From positions 159,002-223,001 of the forward strand of contig CAZGHS010000001.1 in assembly GCA_964525495.1 (NCBI GenBank): 64,000 nucleotides of DNA. Direction: 5' to 3'. A model generated the notes under the pieces. That model was not told the origin of the DNA, ran no database searches, and saw only the letters and a list, made by a program, of their open reading frames with translations. This stretch comes from CAZGHS01 sp964525495. Lineage in GTDB: Bacteria > Patescibacteriota > Microgenomatia > JALYQM01. This document shows positions 50,101 through 56,841 of the stretch, one piece after another. A program made the position numbers and the translations under genes. The first letter of the stretch is position 1. Every line of letters starts with the position of its first letter.

Positions 50101-50546
50101 CATTCATAGCACTTGCAGTCATCCCACTCGCGGTATCAGGTGTATTCTTCGTTTTCGCACTCACCGGAACACCATTGTCGTTCCCAGCGCTCATCGGTGT
50201 ACTCGCCCTGTTCGGTATCATTGTCACGAACTCCATGTTCATCATCGACAAGATCAACCTTAACCGACGGGAAGGAATGCCATTCCTAGAAGCTGTATCC
50301 GACGCTGGCGCAAGTCGTTTGGAGCCAATCGTACTTACTAAACTCTGTACAGTCTTAGGATTATTACCAATTACATTGTCTGAGCCAGTCTGGCAAGGCT
50401 TAGGTGGAGCAATCATCTCGGGCGTACTACTCGCGTCAACCTTTATGTTGCTCTTCATCCCAGTGGTGTACTACACATTCTTTGCGAAAGAAGAAGAAGC
50501 CAAAGACGCACTCAAAAAAACAGTGAAATACTACCCACAACCTTAA
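47175..50546 (+). CDS. RND efflux transporter (AcrB/HAE1-like)
   Basis: A 1123-residue proton-driven pump. Twelve membrane helices in two repeats flank two large external domains. Helix 4 has G-L-L-I-D-D-T-I-V-I-V (Asp pair about 416-417), equivalent to the AcrB proton-relay aspartates; the conserved P-G-A-S-P-Q-D-V-E and N-I-P-Q-R-L-N-P near the N-terminus and F-G-I-I-V-T-N-S-M in helix 10 are present. A Gly-rich loop (M-G-G-G-G-S-G) lies near residue 700. AAGGAT lies 7 bases before the ATG. Export of drugs, lipids or metals cannot be told apart. Confidence 0.95.
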   Translation: MSNETSYLDRLKFDAKLNFGAVASYLRNFRLAILLILVLLIGGIVSYFNIPQRLNPEIKIPIVSVVTILPGASPQDVESLLTVPIEDQISSVTGVDTLTSSSTENVSAITIQFVSGIDPKAAEQEIKAAVDKVTGLPEDATDPTVKAFDFEDTPIWTFAVSSNEELPSLMRFSDKLKTAIDKSGKVDRIVLSGFEEREVQVIIEPEKIKQYNINPQQILQIVRTSASSFPAGSLDTGKNTVSFTINPKITSIEDLRELRITLQGQTLKLGQIAEITERPQDNQAKSFLAGHDQAARRVVTFNIYKTRDADINKTSDEVKKIVDDTINESGNKFEITTVINTSDEIREQFNDLLGEFGTTIVLVFICLLLFVGLRQALISSITVPLTFLSTFLLMPMFGMSINFLTLFAFLIALGLLIDDTIVIVSAMTTYYRTNRFTTFETGALVWKDYIVPIWSTTITTICAFVPLLLASGIIGEFIKPIPIVIALIMVSSTAISVLITLPLMMVIMKPQIPSRVLTLLKVFFFIGAVGIIITLAPKTPLLPLVIVSYFLLLYVLIKVRKPLKEAADQSIANNSVMNTVVNRIKLHMDQPVLHLETVAEKYKQLIHRILESKSARRKTLAAVIIFALVSYMLVPLGFVKNEFFPATETDRLYVNVEYPSGTNLENSTRDSAEILDTLRKKSGIEYIQADVGRSVDLNMGGGGSGANNVAFTMHLTEDKKDPNSIELAKSLRKEFESYTKGKVSVLEESNGPPAGSDIQIELSGDDLATVDGHATKVVEYLQKRPGLTNVNKSLKPGPSQIVFIPNEEEMAKYNITTDQVGFWMRLFASGLELENIKFKGNGNEEEKIILKLGYGNQSPDEIGKIMIPSGTTSVPLTALGRLETQASPTQISRNDRKRTITVAAALQPGQANLTEEGQKLEQFADSLNLPAGYAWQTGGVNEENDKSVQSIIQAMGLAVILILLTMVIQFGSFRQAFIALAVIPLAVSGVFFVFALTGTPLSFPALIGVLALFGIIVTNSMFIIDKINLNRREGMPFLEAVSDAGASRLEPIVLTKLCTVLGLLPITLSEPVWQGLGGAIISGVLLASTFMLLFIPVVYYTFFAKEEEAKDALKKTVKYYPQP

Positions 50547-50589
50547 TAGATAACTTGTTTTAGCGATTGCACTAGCTATAATAAGTATG

Positions 50590-51204
50590 ATGAAGCAAAA
50601 AAAAATAACTAGTATTGCAAGCTTAATTTGGACAGGTAAATATCTAATTTTAAGCTATGTAATACTAGTTGTTAGTATTCCTATTCTATTACAAAATCTT
50701 CAAAGGCTGTACTTTTGCTCCAATCTCTCAAACTGTTATATCGCTGGATTTTATACAAGTTTTTTGCTTATCAATCTTATACTCGGACCTTTTATAATCG
50801 GATATAGTTATGCTCTGAGTACGAAAAAACGGATCTCTCGCTTTTTAGTAATATGCGGGATAATTTTCTGCAGTTTATATTTTATTGGCCTCTATTTAGG
50901 ATTTTATTCATACATAAAAATATCAAACAATTCAGTTGAAGTACACGACAAAATCTATTCTCAGACAAGCAAACAAATCCCAATTAATGATATAAGGGCC
51001 GTACAGTTCAGTAAATCATATATTTATTCAAGATATGCAGTTAATCACTGTCAAACAAATATCAAACTAATAACAAATACCGAATCAATTGATATTACAA
51101 ATTTCGGATACGGATATTCAGAAATACTTGTAGACCTAAGGAAATATCGATCCATTCCTGTGGAATACACGACGACAACTCAAGCATGTCCTGATAATAA
51201 CTAA
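50590..51204 (+). CDS. Membrane protein of unknown function (204 aa)
   Basis: Unrecognised. Three or four membrane helices in the first 120 residues are followed by a soluble domain of about 85 residues with I-P-I-N-D-I-R-A-V-Q-F-S-K, a pattern seen in small bacterial PH-like domains; that is a guess. TATAAT (50577-50582) ends 7 bases before the ATG at 50590, which I prefer over the ATG at 50587 for that spacing. A palindromic hairpin follows. Confidence 0.68.
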   Translation: MKQKKITSIASLIWTGKYLILSYVILVVSIPILLQNLQRLYFCSNLSNCYIAGFYTSFLLINLILGPFIIGYSYALSTKKRISRFLVICGIIFCSLYFIGLYLGFYSYIKISNNSVEVHDKIYSQTSKQIPINDIRAVQFSKSYIYSRYAVNHCQTNIKLITNTESIDITNFGYGYSEILVDLRKYRSIPVEYTTTTQACPDNN

Positions 51205-51206
51205 AA

Positions 51207-51232
51207 TAGGCCATGGATCTCTCCATGGCCTA
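51207..51232. terminator. Hairpin between convergent genes
   Basis: TAGGCCATGG and CCATGGCCTA form a 10-bp stem around ATCTCT. T runs are short on both sides (TATTTT on the minus strand), so it is a moderate terminator, mainly for the copper-type operon. Confidence 0.7.
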
Positions 51233-51255
51233 AACTTAAAACATAAACTATTACC

Positions 51256-51882
51256 TTAAGCATTCTTACGTATTCCCAATGCAACTGAAACTACACTCAA
51301 AGCAAGCGCAATATACGCAACTACTTCCGTCATACGATTAGTAGAACTTTCAGCAACTGCTGCCTCAGCTGGCTTATCGTTTGATGTAGCTAAATCATTA
51401 ACTACTTCAGTCATAGAGTAAGGTCCTGTATTTGACGACTCATCATCCTTCACCTCAGCCATAGGATCCTGGTCCCAAGACACAATCACACCATCGGCGT
51501 ATGTCTGATACGCCTTCCACATCACACTCGTAACTGCAGCAGGAGTCTTAGCACTGAAATAAAACTCATCTCTCTGATCAGCAGGAATAGAACCCGCTGT
51601 CCAAACGATCTCAGTTACTCTAGCATCATCCCCTGTACCGCTTTTCTTCAATTCAATTTTCCACCCTGGTTTAACGTTTGGACGAACAGACTCTAGTCCT
51701 TCAGGAATCGCCACTCGCACCCCAGTCGTCGCAACATCCTTCTCTGTAGGAACACTCACGGTAAATGTCTGATACGCACCCACTCCCACTTGATTAGGCT
51801 TAACAGTGACGTGAGCCAACACAGGAGAAACAATACCTAAAAACAACATCATCACAAACAACGATACAAAAATCTTTTTCAT
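51256..51882 (-). CDS. YcnI/DUF1775-like copper-binding surface protein
   Basis: A 208-residue secreted protein. A signal peptide ends V-L-A, so the mature chain begins H-V-T-V-K-P, the mark of YcnI/DUF1775 proteins, where the N-terminal His helps bind copper. The beta domain has V-P-T-E-K-D, I-P-E-G-L-E-S-V-R-P, G-W-K-I-E-L and I-V-W-T-A-G. A C-terminal helix (about 183-203) anchors it, with a short basic tail. AAAGAG precedes the ATG. It is the last gene of the six-gene operon. Confidence 0.92.
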   Translation of the reverse strand: MKKIFVSLFVMMLFLGIVSPVLAHVTVKPNQVGVGAYQTFTVSVPTEKDVATTGVRVAIPEGLESVRPNVKPGWKIELKKSGTGDDARVTEIVWTAGSIPADQRDEFYFSAKTPAAVTSVMWKAYQTYADGVIVSWDQDPMAEVKDDESSNTGPYSMTEVVNDLATSNDKPAEAAVAESSTNRMTEVVAYIALALSVVSVALGIRKNA

Positions 51883-51911
51883 ATAATCTCTTTCAAATAA
51901 AAATTAAATTA

Positions 51912-52751
51912 CTATGAAAAAGAAGCAGGAGGCGAACGATCTTGGGTGTATTTTATATAAAATGCTAAATACAAACTATGCTCATACTCAATATGCTGAG
52001 ACACATAGATTAACGGAACACCTACAGAAACAGCCGAACCCTCGCCAATATACTGCTGTATACAACACGGATGATCAGTAGATTGCGAATGCGTTTGATG
52101 CTGATCTTGCGATCCGTGTTGAGCCATCAAAATCTTCGAATGAAAACAGAAATTAAATGCAGTGACAGACAATCCGATCAACAAAATAAGCACAAGCTTC
52201 TTAGCAGATTTAAATTTTCCGCCTAACACTATCAACAAAAAGACTATCACTACCCCACCGATGAACAGATACCGATACACATCTCCCGATGAAGACTCAG
52301 TCGGCATTGCATGCGTAGCGCCCGCAGATTCTCTCGAAACTCGGATATCATATTTCAATGTAAAAGGCTGAAAGTCTCCTTCTAAATACGGTTTACCTGA
52401 AACAACAACCGTATAAATCCCTTTTTCAGGAAACGTATACGAAAAACTCTGAGCATTCAAACTCGCATGATCATTAGAAGCAAATAGTCCTTGTGAGAAC
52501 ATTTCCATCTCCCCCATACTAACCATTGCTCGACAATCACATTTTTCAGCTGAAAACTTAGAATCTTTATCTTTTAAATCAAAGAAAAACGAAGCAGGTT
52601 CCCCTACTACTGGATCATCGTCTGGGTTAATATGAATTACAGCGCCTATCGAACCGTCCGTCTTAAGCACATGGGCTTCCGCCACCGGTACCCACACCAA
52701 CACTACCAAAAGAAACAACAAAACACTAAATAATTTACTTAAATTTTTCAT
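51912..52751 (-). CDS. Secreted/membrane His-rich protein, CopC/YtkA-like N-domain
   Basis: A 279-residue protein whose signal peptide ends A-E-A, leaving mature H-V-L-K-T-D-G. A beta domain (about 30-140) resembles CopC/YtkA-like metal-handling domains (P-A-S-F-F-F-D-L, C-D-C-R-A, Y-T-F-P-E-K-G-I-Y-T-V). Two membrane helices (about 160-178 and 186-206) lead to a His/Gln-rich loop (H-G-S-Q-D-Q-H-Q-T-H) and C-C. These features point to copper or another soft metal. AAAGAG lies before the ATG, 1 base after the upstream gene. Family membership is tentative. Confidence 0.72.
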   Translation of the reverse strand: MKNLSKLFSVLLFLLVVLVWVPVAEAHVLKTDGSIGAVIHINPDDDPVVGEPASFFFDLKDKDSKFSAEKCDCRAMVSMGEMEMFSQGLFASNDHASLNAQSFSYTFPEKGIYTVVVSGKPYLEGDFQPFTLKYDIRVSRESAGATHAMPTESSSGDVYRYLFIGGVVIVFLLIVLGGKFKSAKKLVLILLIGLSVTAFNFCFHSKILMAQHGSQDQHQTHSQSTDHPCCIQQYIGEGSAVSVGVPLIYVSQHIEYEHSLYLAFYIKYTQDRSPPASFS

Positions 52752-52752
52752 A

Positions 52753-53877
52753 TCACTCTTTCACTTCTACAGTGAAATCCGCAACGAATATCTTATCATT
52801 ATGCTTAAATTGGGAAAATATCCTATAGTTTCCTGATGAAATCTGCTTTCCAAAAGCCATAGGCTTAAACGCAATCTCAGGTCCACCTTTCGCATCTGCA
52901 GACAACGCAGCTATATCAGTCGGATGAACATGTACATATTCATAAGTCTTCTGATTCACCATGACCAAATGCCCAAAGGAACCAAGATATGGCTGGATAT
53001 TCATAATCTCGCTTTTCGTCTCAGCATCTCGAATTGTAAATCTAAATAGCTGTTCACCAGCCACAACTTTATGCATAAGAATCTCACCATCAGTCGCAAG
53101 AGACACCTCATAATTACCAAAAACCTTTGTCATATTCGCATCAACTATTCGACTACTCAACGGATAAAATGCCTTTTGTTGCCCTACATACACATTAAAC
53201 ATCGACTGCTGCTCTGCAGCTCCAAACGGCTGGTAATCCAAATAAACATAGTACTTACCATCCTTAGGAAACGTCTCAGTCAAAGTAAATACACCATTCT
53301 CCATCACAGGATGTACATGATTAAAGTATTCAAGCGTACTATCCACAATAATCGCATGAAGCTGTTTCTCAAAAAGAGTCTGGAACAACTTCACCGGTTG
53401 CCGGTTATTTTCTGTATCCAATATCGAAAACTGCTTCTGCACAACACTACCAGCAGTCACAGGAGACGTATCAATCTCTGAAAGTACATATTTACCGGGA
53501 GTGACCACGCCACCCATAGAATGGCCCGGCATCGGACTGCTTGTCTCATCCATCAGCATCCGCTCGTGCTCACCGTGCAAACTAAAGCTCTTCTCGCCCG
53601 ACACGTACGATCCCAAATAAATAACATACGATCCCACAAACAAGCTAAACAAGAAAAATGCCGCACTATACTTCGGTACACTTTTCCACTTCTGCGACAC
53701 ATACTTCTCAACTCGAATAATCTCAAGCAAAAAAAGCACAGCCAAAGCGGCAAAAAACAGCTGAGGTATCGCTTCAGAAAGGTCCACAAAATGAGTTCCC
53801 AGTTGCACCGCATGCATCACTATCAGCACCCCTGCTACATACACCAATCTATGCAAAGGTTTCCATTTATTCCCCAC
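52753..53877 (-). CDS. C-terminal part of split ferric-reductase-like protein plus two HVHP metal domains
   Basis: Read from a GTG at 53877, 374 residues. It begins N-K-W-K-P-L-H-R-L-V-Y, the last cytoplasmic loop and helix of the ferric-reductase-like/MsrQ membrane fold, which normally follows the previous helix directly; that helix lies in the preceding gene in another frame. A second and third helix (about 35-52, 67-88) lead to two external domains, each with a metal-type motif: F-N-H-V-H-P near residue 195 and Y-V-H-V-H-P near 322. Such domains occur with copper transport systems. Whether it is made alone, by frameshift, or the split is a sequence error is open. Confidence 0.72.
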   Translation of the reverse strand: MGNKWKPLHRLVYVAGVLIVMHAVQLGTHFVDLSEAIPQLFFAALAVLFLLEIIRVEKYVSQKWKSVPKYSAAFFLFSLFVGSYVIYLGSYVSGEKSFSLHGEHERMLMDETSSPMPGHSMGGVVTPGKYVLSEIDTSPVTAGSVVQKQFSILDTENNRQPVKLFQTLFEKQLHAIIVDSTLEYFNHVHPVMENGVFTLTETFPKDGKYYVYLDYQPFGAAEQQSMFNVYVGQQKAFYPLSSRIVDANMTKVFGNYEVSLATDGEILMHKVVAGEQLFRFTIRDAETKSEIMNIQPYLGSFGHLVMVNQKTYEYVHVHPTDIAALSADAKGGPEIAFKPMAFGKQISSGNYRIFSQFKHNDKIFVADFTVEVKE

Positions 53878-54296
53878 ACAATCATTCTTTGCAAAGACGT
53901 TACAGCAAGCAAAGATAATATAAAAAGCGCACTAGCGCTCAGAACAATTGCCGAAAGATATCGCTCACTCAAAAAACCAAGTCCGGCAAATCCTCCAAGC
54001 GATCCAAAAAACGCTACATATCCGTGTAAAACTCCAAAGAAAAATGCTGAAACACCTAAAGCTTTCCGTGCTTTTATATATAAAGCCCTGCCAGGCAACT
54101 GTGGAAATGCCGCAAATAACGGGCTTGCAAGCAGAGAAAAATACAAAAATGTAAATGAAGAAAATGCGTAAAACTGCACCAAACGTATCTGCTTCAAATC
54201 TTGCGAACCATACGCAGTCTGAGCATAAGCGTACAACCCAATCGCCAGTACAAAACTAAAAGCAAAAATAATACGTCGAATATATTTTAATAACAT
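53835..54296 (-). CDS. N-terminal part of ferric-reductase-like heme membrane domain
   Basis: A 153-residue protein with four to five membrane helices: R-K-A-L-G-V-S-A-F-F-F-G-V-L-H-G-Y-V-A-F carries a heme-type His, and L-A-V-T-S-L-Q-R-M-I-V-W-G is the loop before the next family helix. After that the frame runs into I-N-G-N and stops, whereas the family continues as in the overlapping downstream frame. The ATG overlaps the upstream stop (TGATG), showing coupled translation. The family (MsrQ/YedZ, ferric reductase) moves electrons across the membrane through b-type hemes. Confidence 0.75.
   Translation of the reverse strand: MLLKYIRRIIFAFSFVLAIGLYAYAQTAYGSQDLKQIRLVQFYAFSSFTFLYFSLLASPLFAAFPQLPGRALYIKARKALGVSAFFFGVLHGYVAFFGSLGGFAGLGFLSERYLSAIVLSASALFILSLLAVTSLQRMIVWGINGNLCIDWCM
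53870..53880 (-). other. Frameshift point within ferric-reductase-like domain
   Basis: At the GGGG run (53875-53872 on the minus strand) reading GTG-TGG-GGA in the first gene becomes GTG-TGG, then GGG-AAT-AAA-TGG after a -1 shift. That joins M-I-V-W to G-N-K-W-K-P-L-H-R-L and restores the continuous membrane domain without any lost residue. Confidence 0.75.
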
Positions 54297-55168
54297 CACG
54301 CAGATCCTTTTTTTCTTCGTGCTAAAATCTTCTTCACTCCTATATATCCTCCAATTATTGCCAAAGGCGGAACTACAAAAAACAGCACAAACGACCAAAT
54401 CTTAAACCATGTACTCAGGTAAACAACCTTATCTTTTTTAGGATCTACAGCACTTGTATCCCCGGGCGTCCCTGAAAGAGCCAAAAATCCATGGGATACA
54501 AATCCATTACTATCAATCACTTGCAACACAATCTGCTTTATAAAAAATCCCGAGACAGTATAGGCATATTTCGGATTAGACTCAGTCTTATAAATTCCAT
54601 CATCAAGTTTCCACAAATACGAAACCACCGAGGCAGACTTATCCAACGTCACATCACTCTTAAAACTAACCTCTTTTTCACTTACTACTTGACCCTCATA
54701 CCCAATTTTTGCCTGAGGCAATTGATACTCCATATGAGGAACAACATCAATCTTTACGCTATTTACAGCCGTATACTGTGGCTCTGTTATAAGCCTCGCT
54801 TCAATAATCACAAAATGCGAACCAGGCTGCGAATACATATGACTAGTCTTTAAGCCATAACTATAATTTGTATCCTCAGCATCCCACCGCCATCGATATT
54901 CCATCTGAGCACGCAATTCCTCAGACACCGGAAAATACGCCAAATCAATCTCGAAACTAATTGGAGTATTCACCAAATATTTATCGTCAGGAGACAAATC
55001 GAGCCCCATACTCATCCGAGAATCCCCTGCTAACACAGACTGATTCGTAGGCGCATATTTGCCATTCACTTTCAGATACGGTGGCCCGCTCCCATGAGCC
55101 GAAGCACCACGAGGAATACTTAAAATAACGATCAAAAATAGGATTACAATTGCTAAAAATCTGCGCAT
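54296..55168 (-). CDS. Secreted PKD-like protein with mature N-terminal His
   Basis: A 290-residue protein. The signal peptide ends G-A-S-A, so the mature chain begins H-G-S-G-P-P-Y. Two beta sandwiches follow; the second (about 160-240) resembles a PKD domain with S-Y-L-W-K-L-D-D-G and Y-A-Y-T-V-S-G. A C-terminal helix (about 255-280) and basic tail anchor it. The start at 55168 leaves a typical signal peptide; an ATG at 55189 overlaps the upstream gene. It is coupled to the heme-domain gene by TGATG. Confidence 0.78.
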   Translation of the reverse strand: MRRFLAIVILFLIVILSIPRGASAHGSGPPYLKVNGKYAPTNQSVLAGDSRMSMGLDLSPDDKYLVNTPISFEIDLAYFPVSEELRAQMEYRWRWDAEDTNYSYGLKTSHMYSQPGSHFVIIEARLITEPQYTAVNSVKIDVVPHMEYQLPQAKIGYEGQVVSEKEVSFKSDVTLDKSASVVSYLWKLDDGIYKTESNPKYAYTVSGFFIKQIVLQVIDSNGFVSHGFLALSGTPGDTSAVDPKKDKVVYLSTWFKIWSFVLFFVVPPLAIIGGYIGVKKILARRKKGSA

Positions 55169-55175
55169 ACCGTAA

Positions 55176-55451
55176 TTATTTAAATACATTCTTCTGCCAA
55201 TAATCTTTTATAAATGGCAAGGTTAAAGTAGATAACAAAAAACCCAATGCTGGAATTATTGCATTTATCCACGGATCAGGATTTTGAATTGTCATGAGAC
55301 ACAACCCAATTACAAAATAAGTAGTAACTGCCAGAGAAACCTTACGAGTCAGGCTTGTTTCCCACGCTTTATTCAGATCCACCTTCTTGTTTCGCTCTTT
55401 AAGAGACCTGATTTCTTTACGCAATTCTTCTACTTCAGTAATATCGGACAT
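55176..55451 (-). CDS. Small coiled-coil/two-helix membrane protein (91 aa)
   Basis: The first 30 residues form a short charged coiled coil (V-E-E-L-R-K-E-I-R-S-L-K-E-R-N), followed by a loop and two membrane helices (about 37-54 and 62-80). Function unknown. It heads the six-gene minus-strand operon; TAGAAT (55463-55458) ends 6 bases before the ATG, predicting a leaderless transcript. Its gap to the next gene is only 7 bases. Confidence 0.7.
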   Translation of the reverse strand: MSDITEVEELRKEIRSLKERNKKVDLNKAWETSLTRKVSLAVTTYFVIGLCLMTIQNPDPWINAIIPALGFLLSTLTLPFIKDYWQKNVFK

Positions 55452-55457
55452 ATCAAA

Positions 55458-55481
55458 ATTCTACCATAAATATGGTATTAT
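55458..55481. promoter_or_regulatory. Divergent -10 boxes (copper-type operon / 55490 gene)
   Basis: TAGAAT at 55463-55458 on the minus strand and TATTAT at 55476-55481 on the plus strand end 6 and 8 bases before their ATG codons. The 38-base gap has no ribosome sites. An imperfect repeat CCATAAATATGG (55464-55475) lies between them and could be an operator for both. Confidence 0.55.
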
Positions 55482-55489
55482 ACCCACAA

Positions 55490-56089
55490 ATGAGCAAAAA
55501 ACTTCTCAGTATTGTCGGCGTACTCCTACTACTCTTCTCGATCTTTCTTGGTTCAAAAATCCTTCAAGCAGAGCAGCAGGCCGCCAAGCTCAACGACACA
55601 GAAAAAAGCTACGGCATGATTGACGACACCATCCCTATGTGTAACTGGGAAGCTCAACCTCCCGAAAAAGTAATGAATGAAGACAAATCTCAAGCAATTC
55701 TTATTAACACCTCAAACCCAACAGATAAAACCTGCGAAACATACCTTTCTCTCCGCGCTCCGGGTTTCGATATCAGTCCAAGCAAAGAGGAACAAAAAAT
55801 AACCGTCCCAGCCCAAGGCAAAGGCTCAGTATCCTGGGTCATAACTCCAGACAAAACAGGCACTTTCGTCGTCACCATCTCAGATACCTTAAATACAAAA
55901 ATATTTGGAATAACTGTCACCAACATATTTGGTCTCAACGCATTCTATGCAAAAATACTCTCTGCACTCGGAGGATTATTCGGTCCCATGCTCACAGTAC
56001 CCTGGTGGTGGGATAGGATCAAAGGACGTAAACAGAAAAAAGAGCAATCAAAAGAAGACTCTCAAACAACAGAAAACACCAACGCTTAG
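55490..56089 (+). CDS. Membrane-anchored hypothetical protein (199 aa)
   Basis: Unrecognised. An N-terminal helix (about 5-25), an external beta domain with two cysteines (C-N-W-E and K-T-C-E-T) likely to form a disulfide, a second hydrophobic segment (about 145-175) and a charged Lys/Glu/Gln tail. The T-V-P-A-Q-G-K-G-S-V-S-W stretch is typical of Ig-like folds. The start at 55490 is chosen over 55472, which would lie on the -10 region. It is divergent from the copper-type operon and may share its regulator. Confidence 0.65.
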   Translation: MSKKLLSIVGVLLLLFSIFLGSKILQAEQQAAKLNDTEKSYGMIDDTIPMCNWEAQPPEKVMNEDKSQAILINTSNPTDKTCETYLSLRAPGFDISPSKEEQKITVPAQGKGSVSWVITPDKTGTFVVTISDTLNTKIFGITVTNIFGLNAFYAKILSALGGLFGPMLTVPWWWDRIKGRKQKKEQSKEDSQTTENTNA

Positions 56090-56129
56090 TCTATTCATCA
56101 CATCATTCATCGACTTTAGCAATCGTAGC

Positions 56130-56798
56130 TTATTTCCCCCATTTAATTGGCGTCTTGCCATGAGCGACCAAATATCCATTAGTTTTCGTAAAATGATGAT
56201 TCCCAAAAAACCCTGCATGCGCCGATAATGGCGATGGATGAGCTGACTCCAGTATCAAATGCTTACTTCCATCAATCAACACTTTCTTCTTCCTCGCATA
56301 GCTACCCCACAAAATAAACACCACATTACTTTTAGTATCTGAGATTTTCTTGATCACCGAGTCAGTAAACACTTCCCAACCTTTTCCTTGATGCGACGCA
56401 GCTTGCCCTGCAACCACCGTCAACGTTGCATTCAGCAGCAATACTCCCTGCTCCGCCCAACTCGTCAGATCACCATTAGGCAAAGGATCTTCACCTGTAT
56501 CTGACCGAATCTCCTTATAAATATTTTGAAGTGACGGCGGCAGAGCAATTCCTTGACTAACCGCAAAACACAAACCCATAGCTTGGTTTGGACCGTGATA
56601 CGGATCCTGTCCTAGAAGCACCACTTTCACTTTATCCAAAGGGCATTTTTCAAACGCATAAAATATTCGTGTAGGTGGAGGAAATACTTTTTTATGAAGA
56701 TACTCCTCTTTTACGAACGACGTAAGTGTTCCAAAATATTCTTTCGCAAACTCCTCATGAAGTGCAGATTTCCAAGTTGATTCAATTCGTACATCCAT
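56130..56798 (-). CDS. ung: Uracil-DNA glycosylase
   Basis: A 222-residue family 1 UNG removing uracil from DNA. The catalytic water-activating motif is G-Q-D-P-Y-H-G near residue 60, followed by M-G-L-C-F-A-V, and the second motif H-P-S-P-L-S-A near residue 186 carries the catalytic His and the DNA-intercalating Leu. Length is normal. It is transcribed alone. Confidence 0.97.
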   Translation of the reverse strand: MDVRIESTWKSALHEEFAKEYFGTLTSFVKEEYLHKKVFPPPTRIFYAFEKCPLDKVKVVLLGQDPYHGPNQAMGLCFAVSQGIALPPSLQNIYKEIRSDTGEDPLPNGDLTSWAEQGVLLLNATLTVVAGQAASHQGKGWEVFTDSVIKKISDTKSNVVFILWGSYARKKKVLIDGSKHLILESAHPSPLSAHAGFFGNHHFTKTNGYLVAHGKTPIKWGK

Positions 56799-56841
56799 AG
56801 CCGAAATGTATCATGAATTTCAATCTGCTTTCAACGCCTTA

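Noticed and set aside
53521..54171. Plus-strand 216-codon frame over the ferric-reductase region
   Set aside because: Composition is atypical (many His, Arg, Ser) and it is antisense to recognised domains on the minus strand.
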